A stretch of DNA of 64,000 bases from Gracilaria domingensis (taxonomy: Eukaryota > Rhodophyta > Florideophyceae > Gracilariales > Gracilariaceae), in NCBI GenBank assembly GCA_022539475.1, contig VCMS01000012.1, positions 515,755 to 579,754 of the forward strand, read 5' to 3'. Position 1 is the first letter of the stretch. Every line of letters starts with the position of its first letter. Positions 23,000 to 34,732 of the stretch are shown in pieces. Below the pieces are notes generated by a model. That model was not told the origin of the DNA and did no database searches. It worked only from the letters and a program-made list of their open reading frames with translations. Made by a program: the position numbers and the translations under genes.

Positions 23000-25815
23000 G
23001 ATCTATGTTTCACACACTCTGTACGATAATGATACGCGTTGGACGTCCTACTAATATCTTCGCAGCGGAATCAATGATTTTAATTTGTTTGCTATGTAAG
23101 GGACTCATTGGGTGCTTACGTAAACCTTTGATTCCAGGTGGACAAGGAGTATGTTTGATTTTGTCCTACTGTACGGATGGTATTTGAATTCGTAGTATAT
23201 TTCAAATTTTCGGTGATGTACGTGGGACCCAACGCGCGTTGGTTGATTTAGCTAGAATCAAACATTCACGATTCAAGGCGCCAAAAACCAATGATACCAG
23301 CTTGCGTGTTGTTTCTCTGTGTCTTGAAATTGCGCAGGCCTTTACAATACCGAATCAGTTGTCATGGACCTTTGAATCTTTGGTAGGAAAATTGGTTTCC
23401 CCTTACTATCATCTTATAAGCCTGAAACATGTTACAGGTAGTGCAATTAATGCTTTTTAATTGCAAACACTTACGTATACGCAATGAATTGATGAACAAT
23501 ATCGAAAGCATTATAGGCCACTCATATGCGAAAATTATCTACTTTGTGTAGCTAGATTGGCCTTGACTATGTCGCTGCTCCATATATGGTGACCACCATG
23601 AACCTCTATGGCAGTGAATGTTCACTATGTCTTTAGGAGCCTGTCTGAATCCTTTTCTCAACCAAGCTTTACCTCTTAGAAGACTAAGCCCATTGCTCCA
23701 CAGTTGTGGCTCAGAATGGTCGAAGTCTCCTCCATGCCATATTGATATTCGGTGACATAGAGGCTCTCTTGTTCCTTGGTTTTCCCCTTTTCGAAACTGC
23801 TCTATGGTTCCCCTAATACTCAGACGCATTTAGAGCTAACAGTTGTACACTAAGAACCACGTTTGAGGAGATTTGGAGTGTCAGTGGTTCGACTCATCCA
23901 CTGTACTATAACCAGGTCTTCATACAAAGACGGTGTGTCCGAGATGGACTTTTCAATTGATCCCTAACGTTGCGCAGTCAGATCATCGAAAAGATCGTCT
24001 ACCATTTTCTTTCACAATGATTTGCTTTTGCGGCAAAGGCACCATCCTAGACTTCGCAGGATCTCAAGCTTAAAAAAATTCCCAAAACCCATTTCCTCCG
24101 AATCTACTCTATGACCCTTGCTGTTCAAAGGCCTTCTTTCGAAGCTGTTCTGATCCATCCCTTTCCATTTCTTTTCTCGGTTCGAAGCTTATCATCTGGT
24201 CTTTCGGCGCTTCGTTCCCGCCACAGCTTTGTTCCCTTTATGCACATCTTCATTGAACTTATGTATCACGATCTCATGGTTTCGGCTTCTTGGTTCCATC
24301 TCTGTCTCGCGAACTCATGATAGTTCATTGAAATTAACACCAATCTTCTGCCGTTCACGATTTCAGTTGTTGGCACCTTTACGCTCAATTCGTTTCACTT
24401 TTTTTCCATGCGAATGGGGGGTTCTCTCATCGATTTTGGCAACCTCTATAGCGAAACTGCCAAAACGTTTTCAACTTATATGATTGGCTGCAAAATATGT
24501 TGTAACTGTTAAAGACGCAGTTAAACGGATAATTCAATCAAAAATCCGTAAAGAAGTGTACTTAACGCACAAGTACCAAACTACTTGCCTATATTATTGA
24601 AGCCGTTACAATTTTCTAGGAACATCGTAATACCAGTCGCTGCGAAGCATTGATTCATTCTTCTTGGCTTGACTTCTCCTATCGATTGCCGTTCATTTTC
24701 CCTATACTTGGTGTTCTTCTTTCGTATTGAAACTATCGGCAAACCCTACTTGAGTACGGATTGCGTATTTCGTTTCACATACAATGAATATACAAGATCT
24801 TATTGCGAGGAAGTCTTTCAATGACCTCACTGCTTCTAAATGAGATATATGTGATTAGGGGTTGTATTGAGTATAGTATAGGGTTCTTTCGTTCATAGAA
24901 TGGACTAAGGTTCAGCGACTTATAGCAACCTCGGATGCAGGGTGTCCTACCAGAAGTACAATGGTGCATTTCCTTGAGAACTCGCCGTTGTACGCGTTTT
25001 CTTAAGTACTTTTTTCTTTCCAAGTGGAAAAAATTAAAAAGGCATTTCCAGCAACTAGTGCTGGTCTCAGATGCTGGTTGTGTTACCAAGAGTACAACGT
25101 TGGATTTCTTTAGAAACTCGCGCTCGTACGCGTATTTTTAAGCATTTATTCTCTCCCAGTGGAAAGAATAACTGTAAAGAATTAAAAGTGAACAAAAATG
25201 TGAGCAAAGGTCTCAAAAACTTTAAGGCAATCGATAAAGATCGTTTAGATATTTTTCCATTCTGAAGATTCAATAACATAAAAACATTATCTTATTAGTA
25301 TCGCTTAGTATTTCAATTTTTCTCTTGAGACATTTCGAGTTGTTAATATTCACAGGTGCATTGAAATCTTTTTGCGGCTTTCGGTCACTAGTTTAATTAT
25401 AGCAGAACTATTGCTTTGCATGTCATAATTTTTTCTTTTTCGAAAATGTTGTAATATATTTACTAGAATTGAAACTATTTCTACTGAGACCTACCATCTC
25501 AATATCCATCTCAATATTTTTCTTTAGGTCTTCAAAAACTTTCTGCATCATTTTCATATTTCAATTTCTGGGCAAAATGTACCATATATTTTAGGTAATA
25601 TACGAGCCACCCAATATGACTGAATCACTTCGCTCTGAAGAAGAATCGCATGCAATCCTTTTCGGTAGAATATCGGCGCCTAGGAAAATTGGCTTCCCTT
25701 CGAAACCACTACAAAGAAAGGAAATACTTGTAAGAATCTTCTGTATTACTGAACTGTATGAGGAAAACGGAAGGCCTGCACTGACTTACTGGAGGTCCCA
25801 TTCCGACTCAGGTTG
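23000..25815. other. AT-rich region without recognised genes
   Basis: Short frames only. The one structured item is the tandem duplication at 24930-25190. The right end is the boundary of the LTR element. Confidence 0.5.
24930..25190. repeat. Diverged tandem duplication, ~125-bp unit
   Basis: Two successive copies share GATGC-GG-TGT, then TACCA-AG(A)GTACAA, ATTTC-TT-GAAACTCGC, GTACGCGT, TTAAG and AGTGGAAA. Unit one is about 24930-25045 and unit two about 25068-25190, with many substitutions, so the duplication is old. Confidence 0.75.
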
Positions 25816-26556
25816 TGTGGAGTGCAACGCTCACGGCATGAGTAATTTGCCTGGACTTAGTCATAATTCCCGTTCACGGGTTTGCCTGGTACACATCAGT
25901 ATATGACTAGAAGTAAGTAGTGGTTGCCATCGAGATGGTTGGACACGTGGGGCACGGTGGAGCTGATCGAAGGTTTGCCACTACACGTGGGCGTTTGCCA
26001 CAATTGGTGGGATATTTAGTTGATATTATTTATTAATTTTAGTGAGGACACTACTTAGTGCGACGGCGTGGCCGCCGTCGCATCAGTAAAGTTCCCCAAC
26101 CAGGGTGATCCTACTTCAAGGATCTTGGCTTTAGCCACTCTCGCCTCCGGCGGTGCACAACTCCTTATCGGAGGGAATCCCCGTTGTCACGCTGCGGCTA
26201 TCCACCCTACGTCTCCGCAGAACCCAACTTTGGGAGTGTTTCAGCTTTGTTTTTTGTGTTCGACCATGTATAGGGAATACCCCGGCGATACGCCATATCT
26301 CTCTTGTCTCTTTACCTTTCCCTCTCTTTCCCTTTCCCCACTCCGTGGTTTCGTCCCTCTTTCAAGGCTGCTACACTCACGTGTGAGTTACACTTCTCCG
26401 CTCAACTCTCAACGCTCCGTCGTGATGGTTTGGCCCCCGTCTTACACAGGGCTAGGTGTACCATTCCAGAGAGGGTATGTTCTCTGGGTTGCTCTCAGTA
26501 GAGGAAGATCCCGAACGTCGTCGTGGTGCTTTCCTGCTTGCAGGCATTGCACTACA
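25816..26556 (+). repeat. 5' LTR
   Basis: It starts near TGTGGAGTGCAACGC and ends TGCACTACA. It matches the 3' LTR along its length. The left start is ambiguous by two bases because the 3' copy begins TGTAGTGCAACGC. The AAATT/TTAATTTT-rich stretch near 26020-26045 may hold promoter or polyadenylation signals. Confidence 0.9.
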
Positions 26557-26559
26557 AAG

Positions 26560-26575
26560 TGGTGTCTCGACCTAG
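26560..26575 (+). promoter_or_regulatory. Candidate primer binding site
   Basis: TGGTGTCTCGACC lies three bases after the 5' LTR end. It begins with TGG, as expected for pairing to a tRNA CCA end. The tRNA cannot be named from sequence alone. Confidence 0.45.
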
Positions 26576-26650
26576 AAGGTTGACTCACTATTGTGTATCC
26601 TTTTTGAGGTTCTTTTGGAAGTTCCCGTGTAACGGTCGGATTGGACAACG

Positions 26651-28853
26651 ATGTCTCGAAAGCCCTCCGATGCGGAGCCTGCGATCACTGGCAGTCGTTC
26701 CACCAACGGTGGTAATCCGACGGATGGTCGGCCTCCTTTGAGGATGCCAGTTCGCCCTGGATCGACCCTGGGTAACAGGCCGTCCTCGCGGACGTCTAAC
26801 ACGCCGGCGCTTCGGACACTTTCTTTTTCCCCGTTAATCCCTCCCACTGATGGGATTGCTCCGGCATTCAGCCGTTGCCGAACCGGCTCCTGCCGGGCAG
26901 GTGAAGGCTACCGCCGAGGCGTCTCAGTCCCGTCGGGAGAAGATTGACAACCCCGAGGGTACAACCCTGGAAGAGCAGGTTCGCATGCCGCGAGCTGCTC
27001 ACAATTCCCTTATGGGAGCCCATGATTCTCTCGCGGGAGAAGTCCGGACTCTCCGGGAGGAAGTTCGCACATTTCCTGTGAAGGATGTCGCGGAGGATTT
27101 CCGTATCCTACGGTCCGATTTCAACTCCGTGCTGGAATGCATTGGAGGACCCACTGCCTTCGTGAAAGGAATTAAGACCCGACTCGATCGGATTCGAAGC
27201 CGTCTGGAGACGTTGGAGAAGGCCGCTATGGCTGAACTCGCCACTCCGGCGGAGCCGGTTCAAGTGTCGCATCGGGACAAGAACACCGGGCGGGATAAAT
27301 CTCGCCGCAGTCGGAAGGTCAAGGAGGACAAGCAGTACTCTGACTCGGACTCGAGTTCGTCAGACGACGCACCGGATATTCCGGATATTTCGGACTCATC
27401 CGATTCCTCATCCGACAATGGTCGTGCAGGGCACTCATCACGCTCTAAGCGGTCGTCGGCCACCCAAGGTGTTGTTCGTACGCGGTCGAAGGGACGGAAG
27501 CACTCCGGGCTGAAGGAGCTGAAGCCGACGAACCCGATTTATCGGAAGTTACTTTCATACCGGTACTCCCGTTTGGAGGATTCCTCATTGGATCGCACAC
27601 CCCGTGGGACGGGTAAAGTGAAGGATTGCATCCGCCGTATGCAGCTCTCACTGCGTAACCAGACATTTTCTGGAAGCGACCCAGTCCGGGTGCCTGATTT
27701 TCTCGCCCGTTTCGTGGCGGAGGCTGATGTTCTCGGGATGAACGAAGGCCAGGCCTACATTGCGTTGCCGTATTTCTTACGGGGAATGGCCGAAGACCAG
27801 TTCAACTCTGTACGAGGCTCATCTCGTGCCTCCGAAGGAGGGGTTACGTGCTCGCCGGAAGCGGTCCAGTACTTGCTGCGCTCGTAGGTCACCGACGATG
27901 CAATCGGCACGGCCATCATGGCACTCCGGGACACCCGGCAGCAGTCTAGAGAGACGGAAACTGATTACTCGGTACGCCTGAATAAGGCTTTCCACCGTTG
28001 TGGTAATGTCCACCCCGCAGGGGAACGTTGTACGATGTTCGTCGACGGCCTCGACCCCGCCATCAAGACCTTGGTCGCCCGCTACTGCGAGGATAAACGG
28101 AAGATTACCTACCTCGAGTTAGTCCAGTACGCTCGAGCAGAGGGTGATGCACTTCGTGCACGAGGTCTTGCCCCCAGGTCGACGTCCGCCAAGGCGTTGA
28201 TGATGGAGACTGGCTCCCTATCTTTGTCGCTGCTAGCGAGCGAGGCCTCCCCAAAGGAGTATGACAACGTCCAGTTGGCCCAGGAAGGCCTGAGTTCCAT
28301 TCTAACTACGGAACTACCGTCGACGACGGATGCTCCTTTCGATACCGCTCGGGACGGTACGTTGCTTTACGCAGATTCCAACAGTGTGAACGGACCAAGA
28401 ATGCCGTATGCGAAGGGAGCAACCCGTTTCCAACGGCCTGGATGGAAAGACACACGCCCCAGGGTAGGGTTCACCGATCCTCGGAATGGTACCCCGCGCT
28501 CGGGAATGGCAACGCCGATCTGTCACCTTTGCTATACGCATGGCCACATCTCGCCGCAGTGCCTCCTCTCGATGAGGGATATGCGCATGGTCAGGGTGAA
28601 CTATGAAGCTTTGACTCCGGAGGAGAAGAAAACCGTTCCTATGACGTCGTTCTTGCGTGCGAAGACGGACTTCTCTCCCGCTGTCGCAGCACCACAGCCG
28701 CAGGGAAATGTTCAAGCATCGCCCATGCATCCAAACCCTCGGCCTGCTGCCGAACCCCATACCGCTAACGAGGGACCCCGCGGCCAGCGAGCCCAAGCAC
28801 TCGTCGCCAAGGAACCTGAGCAGGCGCCGCAGGCGGAAGTTCAGGGAAACTGA
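26651..28853 (+). pseudogene. gag: gag polyprotein of the gypsy element (frameshift and TAG)
   Basis: Gag forms the particle that packages element RNA. The first frame opens at ATG 26651 (MSRKPSDAEPAITG) and passes at about 26850-26940 into a second frame that runs to 28853. That frame contains one TAG at 27885-27887, after which it continues unchanged. Features in order: a helix-prone segment (REEVRTFPVKDVAEDFRIL), a Ser/Asp-rich acidic linker near 27340-27420, a capsid-like region across 27600-28150, and one CCHC zinc knuckle at about 28520-28562 (CHLCYTHGHISPQC). The early frame change looks like an indel. The single TAG could be a nonsense mutation; programmed readthrough inside gag would be unusual. 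Confidence 0.85.
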
Positions 28854-28860
28854 ACGAGGG

Positions 28861-29989
28861 AGTCTCTCTTTCGGGAGAGGCGTCCTTAGAGTTGAGGCTG
28901 TTGACGCCCGAGGCGTCGTTGCCTCGCTCCCCGGTGAAAGTCCTCTCGAGGAAAGACGCCGCAGACGCGGATTCGGAGTACCTCGGTGTTCTGCGTCGAC
29001 CGTGGATACGGGTAAGGAATAACCGGATCCCGGACCGAATCATGGTGATGGCCAAGCGAAAATATAAGGTGTACGCTGACCCTGGCCGGAGCCTGCAGTT
29101 TATGGTGCGTTAACTGACTGTAGTAGACACAGGTGCCGGTCCGAACTTCATCGTGGAATCCCTTCTCACACCGCAATTGCGGGAACGTATCGGTCGCAGC
29201 ATGCTTCCTGATGTCGCTGACGCGAATAACAACCCGTTAACAACGGTGGGAACAATCGACTTAGTCATGCGTTTGGGAACTTCCGTGGTGACGGTCGACT
29301 TCATCGTTTGTCGGTCATTGGCTGCTCCAGTCATTTTGGGTTGCGATTGCTGCGACAGGTTTGTCCATGCAATCAGGCCCCGCTTCAGGCGTGTAGAACT
29401 CGAAGATGGTTCATCCGTACCGATCGTCCGTCGTCCGCTGAAGCGGTCATCGCCGAAGCACGTTCAACTCCCTGCTGCGCAGGCTCCGGCACTGGCGTCG
29501 TGCGAGTCCACCAAGCTCCGCGTCGCTTCGTTGATTTGTATCCCGCCTGAGTCCCAAGTCATGGTGTCAGTTACCTCTCGTCAACACGGTCTTCGGGTCA
29601 TTCAACCACTTACCTCGATGCACGAGAAGTGCCAACTGGCTGTCGCGAATGGTGTTTCGAAAGTCAGACCGGATACTCCGTTTCGGATACTCCTTGCAAA
29701 CCTTGGCAGCGCCGCTCAGTATCTGGTGAAGAACCAAGTCATTGGGTCTGTGACACCGCACCCACTCGCGATGCTTCCGACCAAGATGACGGCTGCCCAT
29801 GTCCTCGGACTATTTACCTCCGAAGAGGAAGTCGCCTCATCTAAGGAGGGAGAGAAAGCCGCAGTTACTGCTGTTTCTGCGGGTACCAATACCGTCGCAA
29901 CGGAGAAGAAACCGACTGACTCGGAACCACATCCTGTGTCAGGGACAGAAGAGCGTAAACCCACGAGCTACCCCAGAGAGGTAAATTGA
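28861..29989 (+). pseudogene. pol: pol protease region, interrupted
   Basis: The aspartic protease motif VVDTGAGPNFI starts near 29120. The frame is open upstream to about 28862 but has a TAA at 29111-29113 just before the motif. Further conserved points are a strand pair around VDFIVCRSL and ILGCDCCDRF, the position of the I/L-L-G motif in retropepsins. After the protease a Pro/Glu-rich linker continues to 29989, where the nested insertion starts. The pol frame differs from gag, as is usual for frameshift-expressed pol, but the TAA would block it. Confidence 0.85.
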
Positions 29990-30411
29990 TGTCCGGATGA
30001 TATTCCCAAGATAAGCCACATTAGAATTACGAAACCTGAAGATGTCCATTTGATCTCCTCAAGATGTCCATGTGATGTACGTAAATGATGCTCAAATGAC
30101 GCATGAAGTATACCCAAATGATAACCGCCTGATACGCATATGATGTACGAAGAGATGCCCATTGGATTTTGTGATGTACAAATGATGCACCGTAGATTTC
30201 CGGACATCCATGGCACATATCTTCGTGCATCATATGAATATCTTTGGAATAGTTTTTGCACATCCAAAGGACATGTAGAGGGCATCCATTGGGCGCATCC
30301 AACGGGGTACCACGGCATATCATTGGGATATCCTGGATGCGCCGAAGATGTCCGACAGATATCCTATAGAGGTCCCAAAATTTCATCCGATGGACATCCA
30401 TTGCGCATCAC
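29987..30411. mobile_element. Nested insertion built of GATGTCC-type repeats, between protease and RT
   Basis: About 425 bp of non-retroviral sequence separates the protease linker from the RT N-terminus (homology resumes near 30430, YDKVDPLKALEEL). The left end TTGATGTCCGGATGATATT resembles the reverse complement of the right end (TGGATGTCCATCGGATGAAATT), so it has imperfect terminal inverted repeats. Inside, GATGTCC, GGATG and CATCC words recur throughout both halves, as in a degenerate foldback. It adds stops in all frames. Exact borders and a target duplication are unclear. Confidence 0.65.
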
Positions 30412-30423
30412 TTTATCTCACAG

Positions 30424-31390
30424 GGTACGACAAGGTTGACCCCTTGAAGGCGCTCGAGGAACTTGATCTCGGTCATGTACCGGAGTCGCACCGTGAACGT
30501 CTAAGAGAAATATTACGGGAGTTTACTCCAATCCGGGATGGCTCTCTTGGAGAGATAAATGCAACGGAACACCGTATCAAAGTGTTACCGAACACGCGTC
30601 CGATTTCACAACCCCCTTACAAGGCAGGACCGAAAGCTCGGGAGAAAGAGCAGTTCCAAGTGGACAAGATGCTCCTCGCAGGTGTCATATAACACGGGCA
30701 ATCGCCGCGGACATCCCCAGTGGTACTGGCTATCAAGGCCGACGGAACCTGGAGGTTCTGTGTCCACTATCGCCGGCTCAATGCCGTGACGGTAAAAGAC
30801 GCTTACCCAATCCTTCATATGGACCAGTGTGTCGATTCGCTCGGTGACGCTACCGTGTTTACGGCATTGGATACCAATTGGGGATACTGGCAAGTCCCCG
30901 TCAGGGAGGAAGTCCGCGATAAGACAGCGTTCGCGTGCCCCTCGGGCTCCTACTGCTTCAAGCGGATGCCTATCGGCTTAACCAACGCGCCCGCTACGTT
31001 CCAGCGTGCCGTCGACAACTTGTTGAGCCGCTTCAAGTGGCCTACCTGTCTCGTCTACCTCGACGATATCATCGTGTTTTCCAGTAATCTGGACGATCAT
31101 CTCACCCATGTCAGGCACGTGATGAACACTATGCGTGATGCAGGAATAACCCTCAAGTTGAGGAAGTGTGAGTTCTTCACCGACACCGTCAAGTATCTCG
31201 GACACATTATCAGTCCAGGACGGCTGACGACCAAGGCATCTCGCCTCAAGTCACTCACCAAGGCGAAGGAACCGCGAACTCAAACGGAACTACGCTCCAT
31301 TCTAGGGCTTGTCAACGTCTACAGACGGTTTGTGCCGACTTTTCGGACATTGCGGCCCCCCTTAACGCTCCTTGCGAAAAGGTCGGCCAC
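30424..31390 (+). pseudogene. pol: pol reverse transcriptase domain
   Basis: RT copies element RNA into DNA. The frame reads through the N-terminal region (HRIKVLPNTRPISQPPYKAG), a TAA at 30690-30692, then SPVVLAIKADGTWRFCVHYR, FTALDTNWGYWQVPV, FKRMPIGLTNAPATFQRAVD and the catalytic motif YLDDIIVFS near 31060. The thumb/connection follows (LGHIISPG, then LRSILGLVNVYRRFVP). All RT catalytic Asp residues are present. Near 31370 the frame shifts into RNase H. The TAA sits in the usual GVI(R/Q)xSxSPxxSPV region and would truncate the product. Confidence 0.95.
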
Positions 31391-33250
31391 CGAAACTGGA
31401 CCCCTTCACGCCCGCAAAAGAGGAAGCGTTCAACTCCTTGAAGGAGGCTTGTACATCAGCACCGATCCTATCGTTACCAAAACCGGGATTGCCGTTCTCC
31501 GTGGACTCGGACTCGAGCGACAACCAAGTAGGCTGCGCGCTGTTCCAAACCACTCCCGAGGGAAAACGAAAACCCATAGGGTCCTGGTCACGTCCGCTTC
31601 ACGTTCATGAACGGAATTACTCCGTTTCGGAGAAAGAATGCCTTGCAGTCGTATGGGCATTATCCACCCTCTGTCCCTATTCGCTAGGGGTGCAATTCAC
31701 CTTGTACACGGATCATTCCTCGTTGAGGTGGTTGATGAATATCTCTGACCCATCAGGCCGCCTTATGGGGTGGAGGTTCCGCCTAGCGGAATTCAACTTC
31801 GACGTCGTATACAAAAAAGGGACCCTGAACACCCTGGCGGAAGCGCACTCGTACTTACCCACGAACGGGGAAACTCTGGTCGTTGAGGACGGTGATATTC
31901 CTTGCTTCGTCGTCCACGATGATGAACCGGAACCTCCAAAGTGGCGGCTTGACGACTGGCCAAATGACTGGGACGATATGGAAGCTGAGTTTGATGAACT
32001 GCTTGTTGCAGGCAAAGCCGAAGCTGTAAAACCCCTACCGGGAAATTTTGTACCGGTTTCACCGAAAGAAATGATCCGAGAACAACATGGAGACCCGTTC
32101 TGCATCACGATCCGTGCCCGACTTAACGGTGGAGCCGCCCTCCCATTCGAGGTCAACGACATCGGCTACCTCGTAAGAACAGTCGAGTCACACCCACAAG
32201 TTGGGGTACAACAATCGTTGCAGACGAGGATCCTACACCTTTTGCATTACGCAAAGTTAGGTGGCCACGCAGGTGGAAGAAAGTTGTACCTCAGCTTGAG
32301 GAGAGACTTCTACTGGACCGCCACAGCGGTGGATTGTTACGCTACGGTACGCTTCTGTGCCGATTGCGCGAGAAATCGTTTGAAATTCCGAAAGAATTCG
32401 AAGAAAGTGAAACTATTCCCTGCCAGGGTGCCGCTTGAATTTGTGGCAATCAATATTCTCGGAGCATTGCTTATCACTTGGAGAGGCAATAAGTTCCTTC
32501 TCGTTATCACGGATCGGTTCTCGAACGTGGTCGGGACAGTACCTCTAAAGAGGATCACCGCGTTCACAGTCGCGCAGGCGTTCGCCACGCACTCGATCTT
32601 CGTGTACTGTCCTCGTGTGGAGTTGTTATCTGATAACGGAAAGCAATTCGCATCCCGGTTCTTCTAGGATGTATGCCGCATCATGGACGTGAAGAACCTC
32701 TTCACGACCACTTACCATCCCCAATGTAATGGGCACGTAGAACTGTACAACCGTACAATGCTCGCATCTCTCCGTTCTTACGTTGCCGACCACCCAAAAA
32801 CATGGGACTTATACACCGATGCGTTAACCTTTGCGTACAAAACGCAGGTACACAGAACTTCTGGTGTTTCCCCATTCGAACTGGTTTTGTCACGGACACC
32901 CCCGCCATTGGCGTTAGAATCACAAGCTACCTTGGGCAGTTTCCCATTTGTGGGTGATTATCGCCAACAATGGAAGGCTTCGCTAACGAAATTATTACCG
33001 GCGCCCGGAAATCAATGGCGAAAGCCCAAGCCGCTTACAAGCGTGATTTTGATGCTCGCTTGCGAGGAAGAACCCCGGAACCACTCACCGTGGGCAACCA
33101 AGTCTTCGTACGGAAGGAACACTACAACCCTGAGAAGGGCAAACGTCATAAGCTCTCGCCTGTGGCGGATGGACCTTAAAGGTAATCTCGGTTGCACCGG
33201 ACACGGTTGTACTCGAGATCGCCGACGCGCATGAGCGGATCTCCCGCGAC
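31372..33250 (+). pseudogene. pol: pol RNase H and integrase core
   Basis: RNase H begins with PFTPAKEEAFNSLKEAC and shows the acidic residues in SVDSDSSDNQ, KECLAVVWAL and LYTDHSSLRWL. The integrase zinc domain has HYAKLGGHAGG and, later, CADC. The catalytic core has TDRFSNV, LLSDNGKQF and YHPQCNGHVELYNRT. The first catalytic Asp, expected in a (M/V)DILG motif, is Asn here: AINILG, codon AAT at 32452-32454. A TAG lies at 32665-32667 between the second Asp and the Glu. Frame changes near 32968 and 33178 link to an SH3-like segment (LTVGNQVFVRKEHY, then VISVAPDTVVLEI). The integrase could not act even if read through. Confidence 0.95.
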
Positions 33251-34732
33251 CGCATGGTAATGGCCCCTCCACCCTCGTCTGAGGTTACCCCGTCTGGTAC
33301 AGAGCCCGTGTTTACGGAGTCAACAACGCCAGTAACACCGGAAACAAATGTGGTGACAAAACCCTCCGTCCTGTCCCACCTCCATCGAGGCCTTACAGAC
33401 GTCCCGATAGAGTCGGCCCCGCCGACTGTGTCGGAAAATGATCGCCAAAATTGCACCCCCCTTTCTGTCTCATCGCTGTGTTCACCTACCTGCGATGCGG
33501 GACATTCAAGTACTCCCCACGCCGCTGTATCTAAAGAGGGGGAGGAGGTGATCAGCCCTGCTGAGAGTTCTTTGCCGAGTTGCGTCGTGACGACAACCGT
33601 GACGGGCGGACTGTACGGAGCTCTCTGGATGTTCCGGTACGCCAGAGGGCATCGCGTTCGCAAAGCACGCTCGCTCGCCGCACACACACCCACGTTGCCG
33701 GGAAGTGTACATCGTCGCCGAGTAAGGAAACTGGCCCACAAGCGCATTCGGTTAAGTCAACAGAGCCTCGTTGCCTAACAGCCGCGCTGGGTGAAGCGAA
33801 GTCGAAGGATGTCGCCGACACCAAGCCGACGTCGTAGGAACGAAGCCCCACTGGAGAAAGCGCAGCGACATCGCGGCCCACCGCGCAACTCGACGCCGAA
33901 CAACCAGGAAACCTGGGAAATCCTGCGGAGCAGGCACGAGCGGAGGGAAGAGAAGTCGGGTGTAACTCGGTGGAAACCGGCAGTACAGCCGTGGGAATGC
34001 CGGACACTTCGGGAAGAGTTCACGTCATGGACGGTACAGCACCAAATACTGGAAAGGAAATATCGGCGCAAGTGCAGCCGCATGCCGAGATCGCAAGATC
34101 GGAAGCCGCCGGCGATGCCGATAACCCCGGTAACCCGGAAGTAACCGTTCAGAATGGAAATTCGAGCAAAGAAGTTCAAGGGCCAATAGCGCAGCCGTTG
34201 GAGGACACCTGTAACAGGGAGGCGGTTCTCCCGAGGGAGCTTGACAGCCAACCGTCGCTACAATAACGTGCACGCACGGTTGTAAAGCCACCCGAGGTGG
34301 AGCCTCCCGCCGCAAGCGGTGAGCACGCAGCTCCGCCAACACCGCCAAAGCAGAAGGACCCACGCCGCCTGGCGGTACGCAGCGAATTTCCGAACGCTAT
34401 TCCTCGGAGGAAACTGGCGACGCAAAGCCAGGCGCGTGCTGTTACCCTCCGTCACAGGAACAGTTCCCTGGCAAGGGTTGTCGACCGATGAAGTAACCAT
34501 AAAACGGCAAGGCCGCCAGGTGTACGTTCAAGAGTACATCGTCGACCGAATTATCGGGCGCACCTGGGACCAGGATGGCATTTTACAATACTACGTCCGT
34601 TGGTACGGCTATGGCCCATCGTGGGATACTGACGAACCCATCGAGCACCTACCACGCTCGAAGGTCGTACAGTACCACTGCAACGCAGGAATGGCCCCAC
34701 CAGCGACGCTGGACAACGTCCAAGTGGGATAA
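33251..34732 (+). pseudogene. pol: Integrase C-terminal linker and chromodomain
   Basis: A long Ser/Thr/Pro-rich stretch (33254-34300, in more than one frame) is followed by a chromodomain at about 34530-34690: YIVDRIIGRTW, then LQYYVRWYGYGPSWDTDEP and IEHLPRSKV. Chromodomains at the integrase C-terminus define chromoviruses and steer integration toward histone marks such as methylated H3K9. The W/Y positions of the aromatic cage look kept. The unusually long linker (over 300 codons) between the SH3-like segment and the chromodomain is not typical. Confidence 0.9.

Noticed and set aside
23850-23875. tRNA T-arm (CAGTGG-TTCGACTCAT-CCACTG)
   Set aside because: The loop is too long for a T-loop and no A-box or acceptor stem is present.
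27885-27887. Programmed TAG readthrough in gag
   Set aside because: The TAG is inside gag, not at the gag-pol border, and other stops and frameshifts in the element show general decay.
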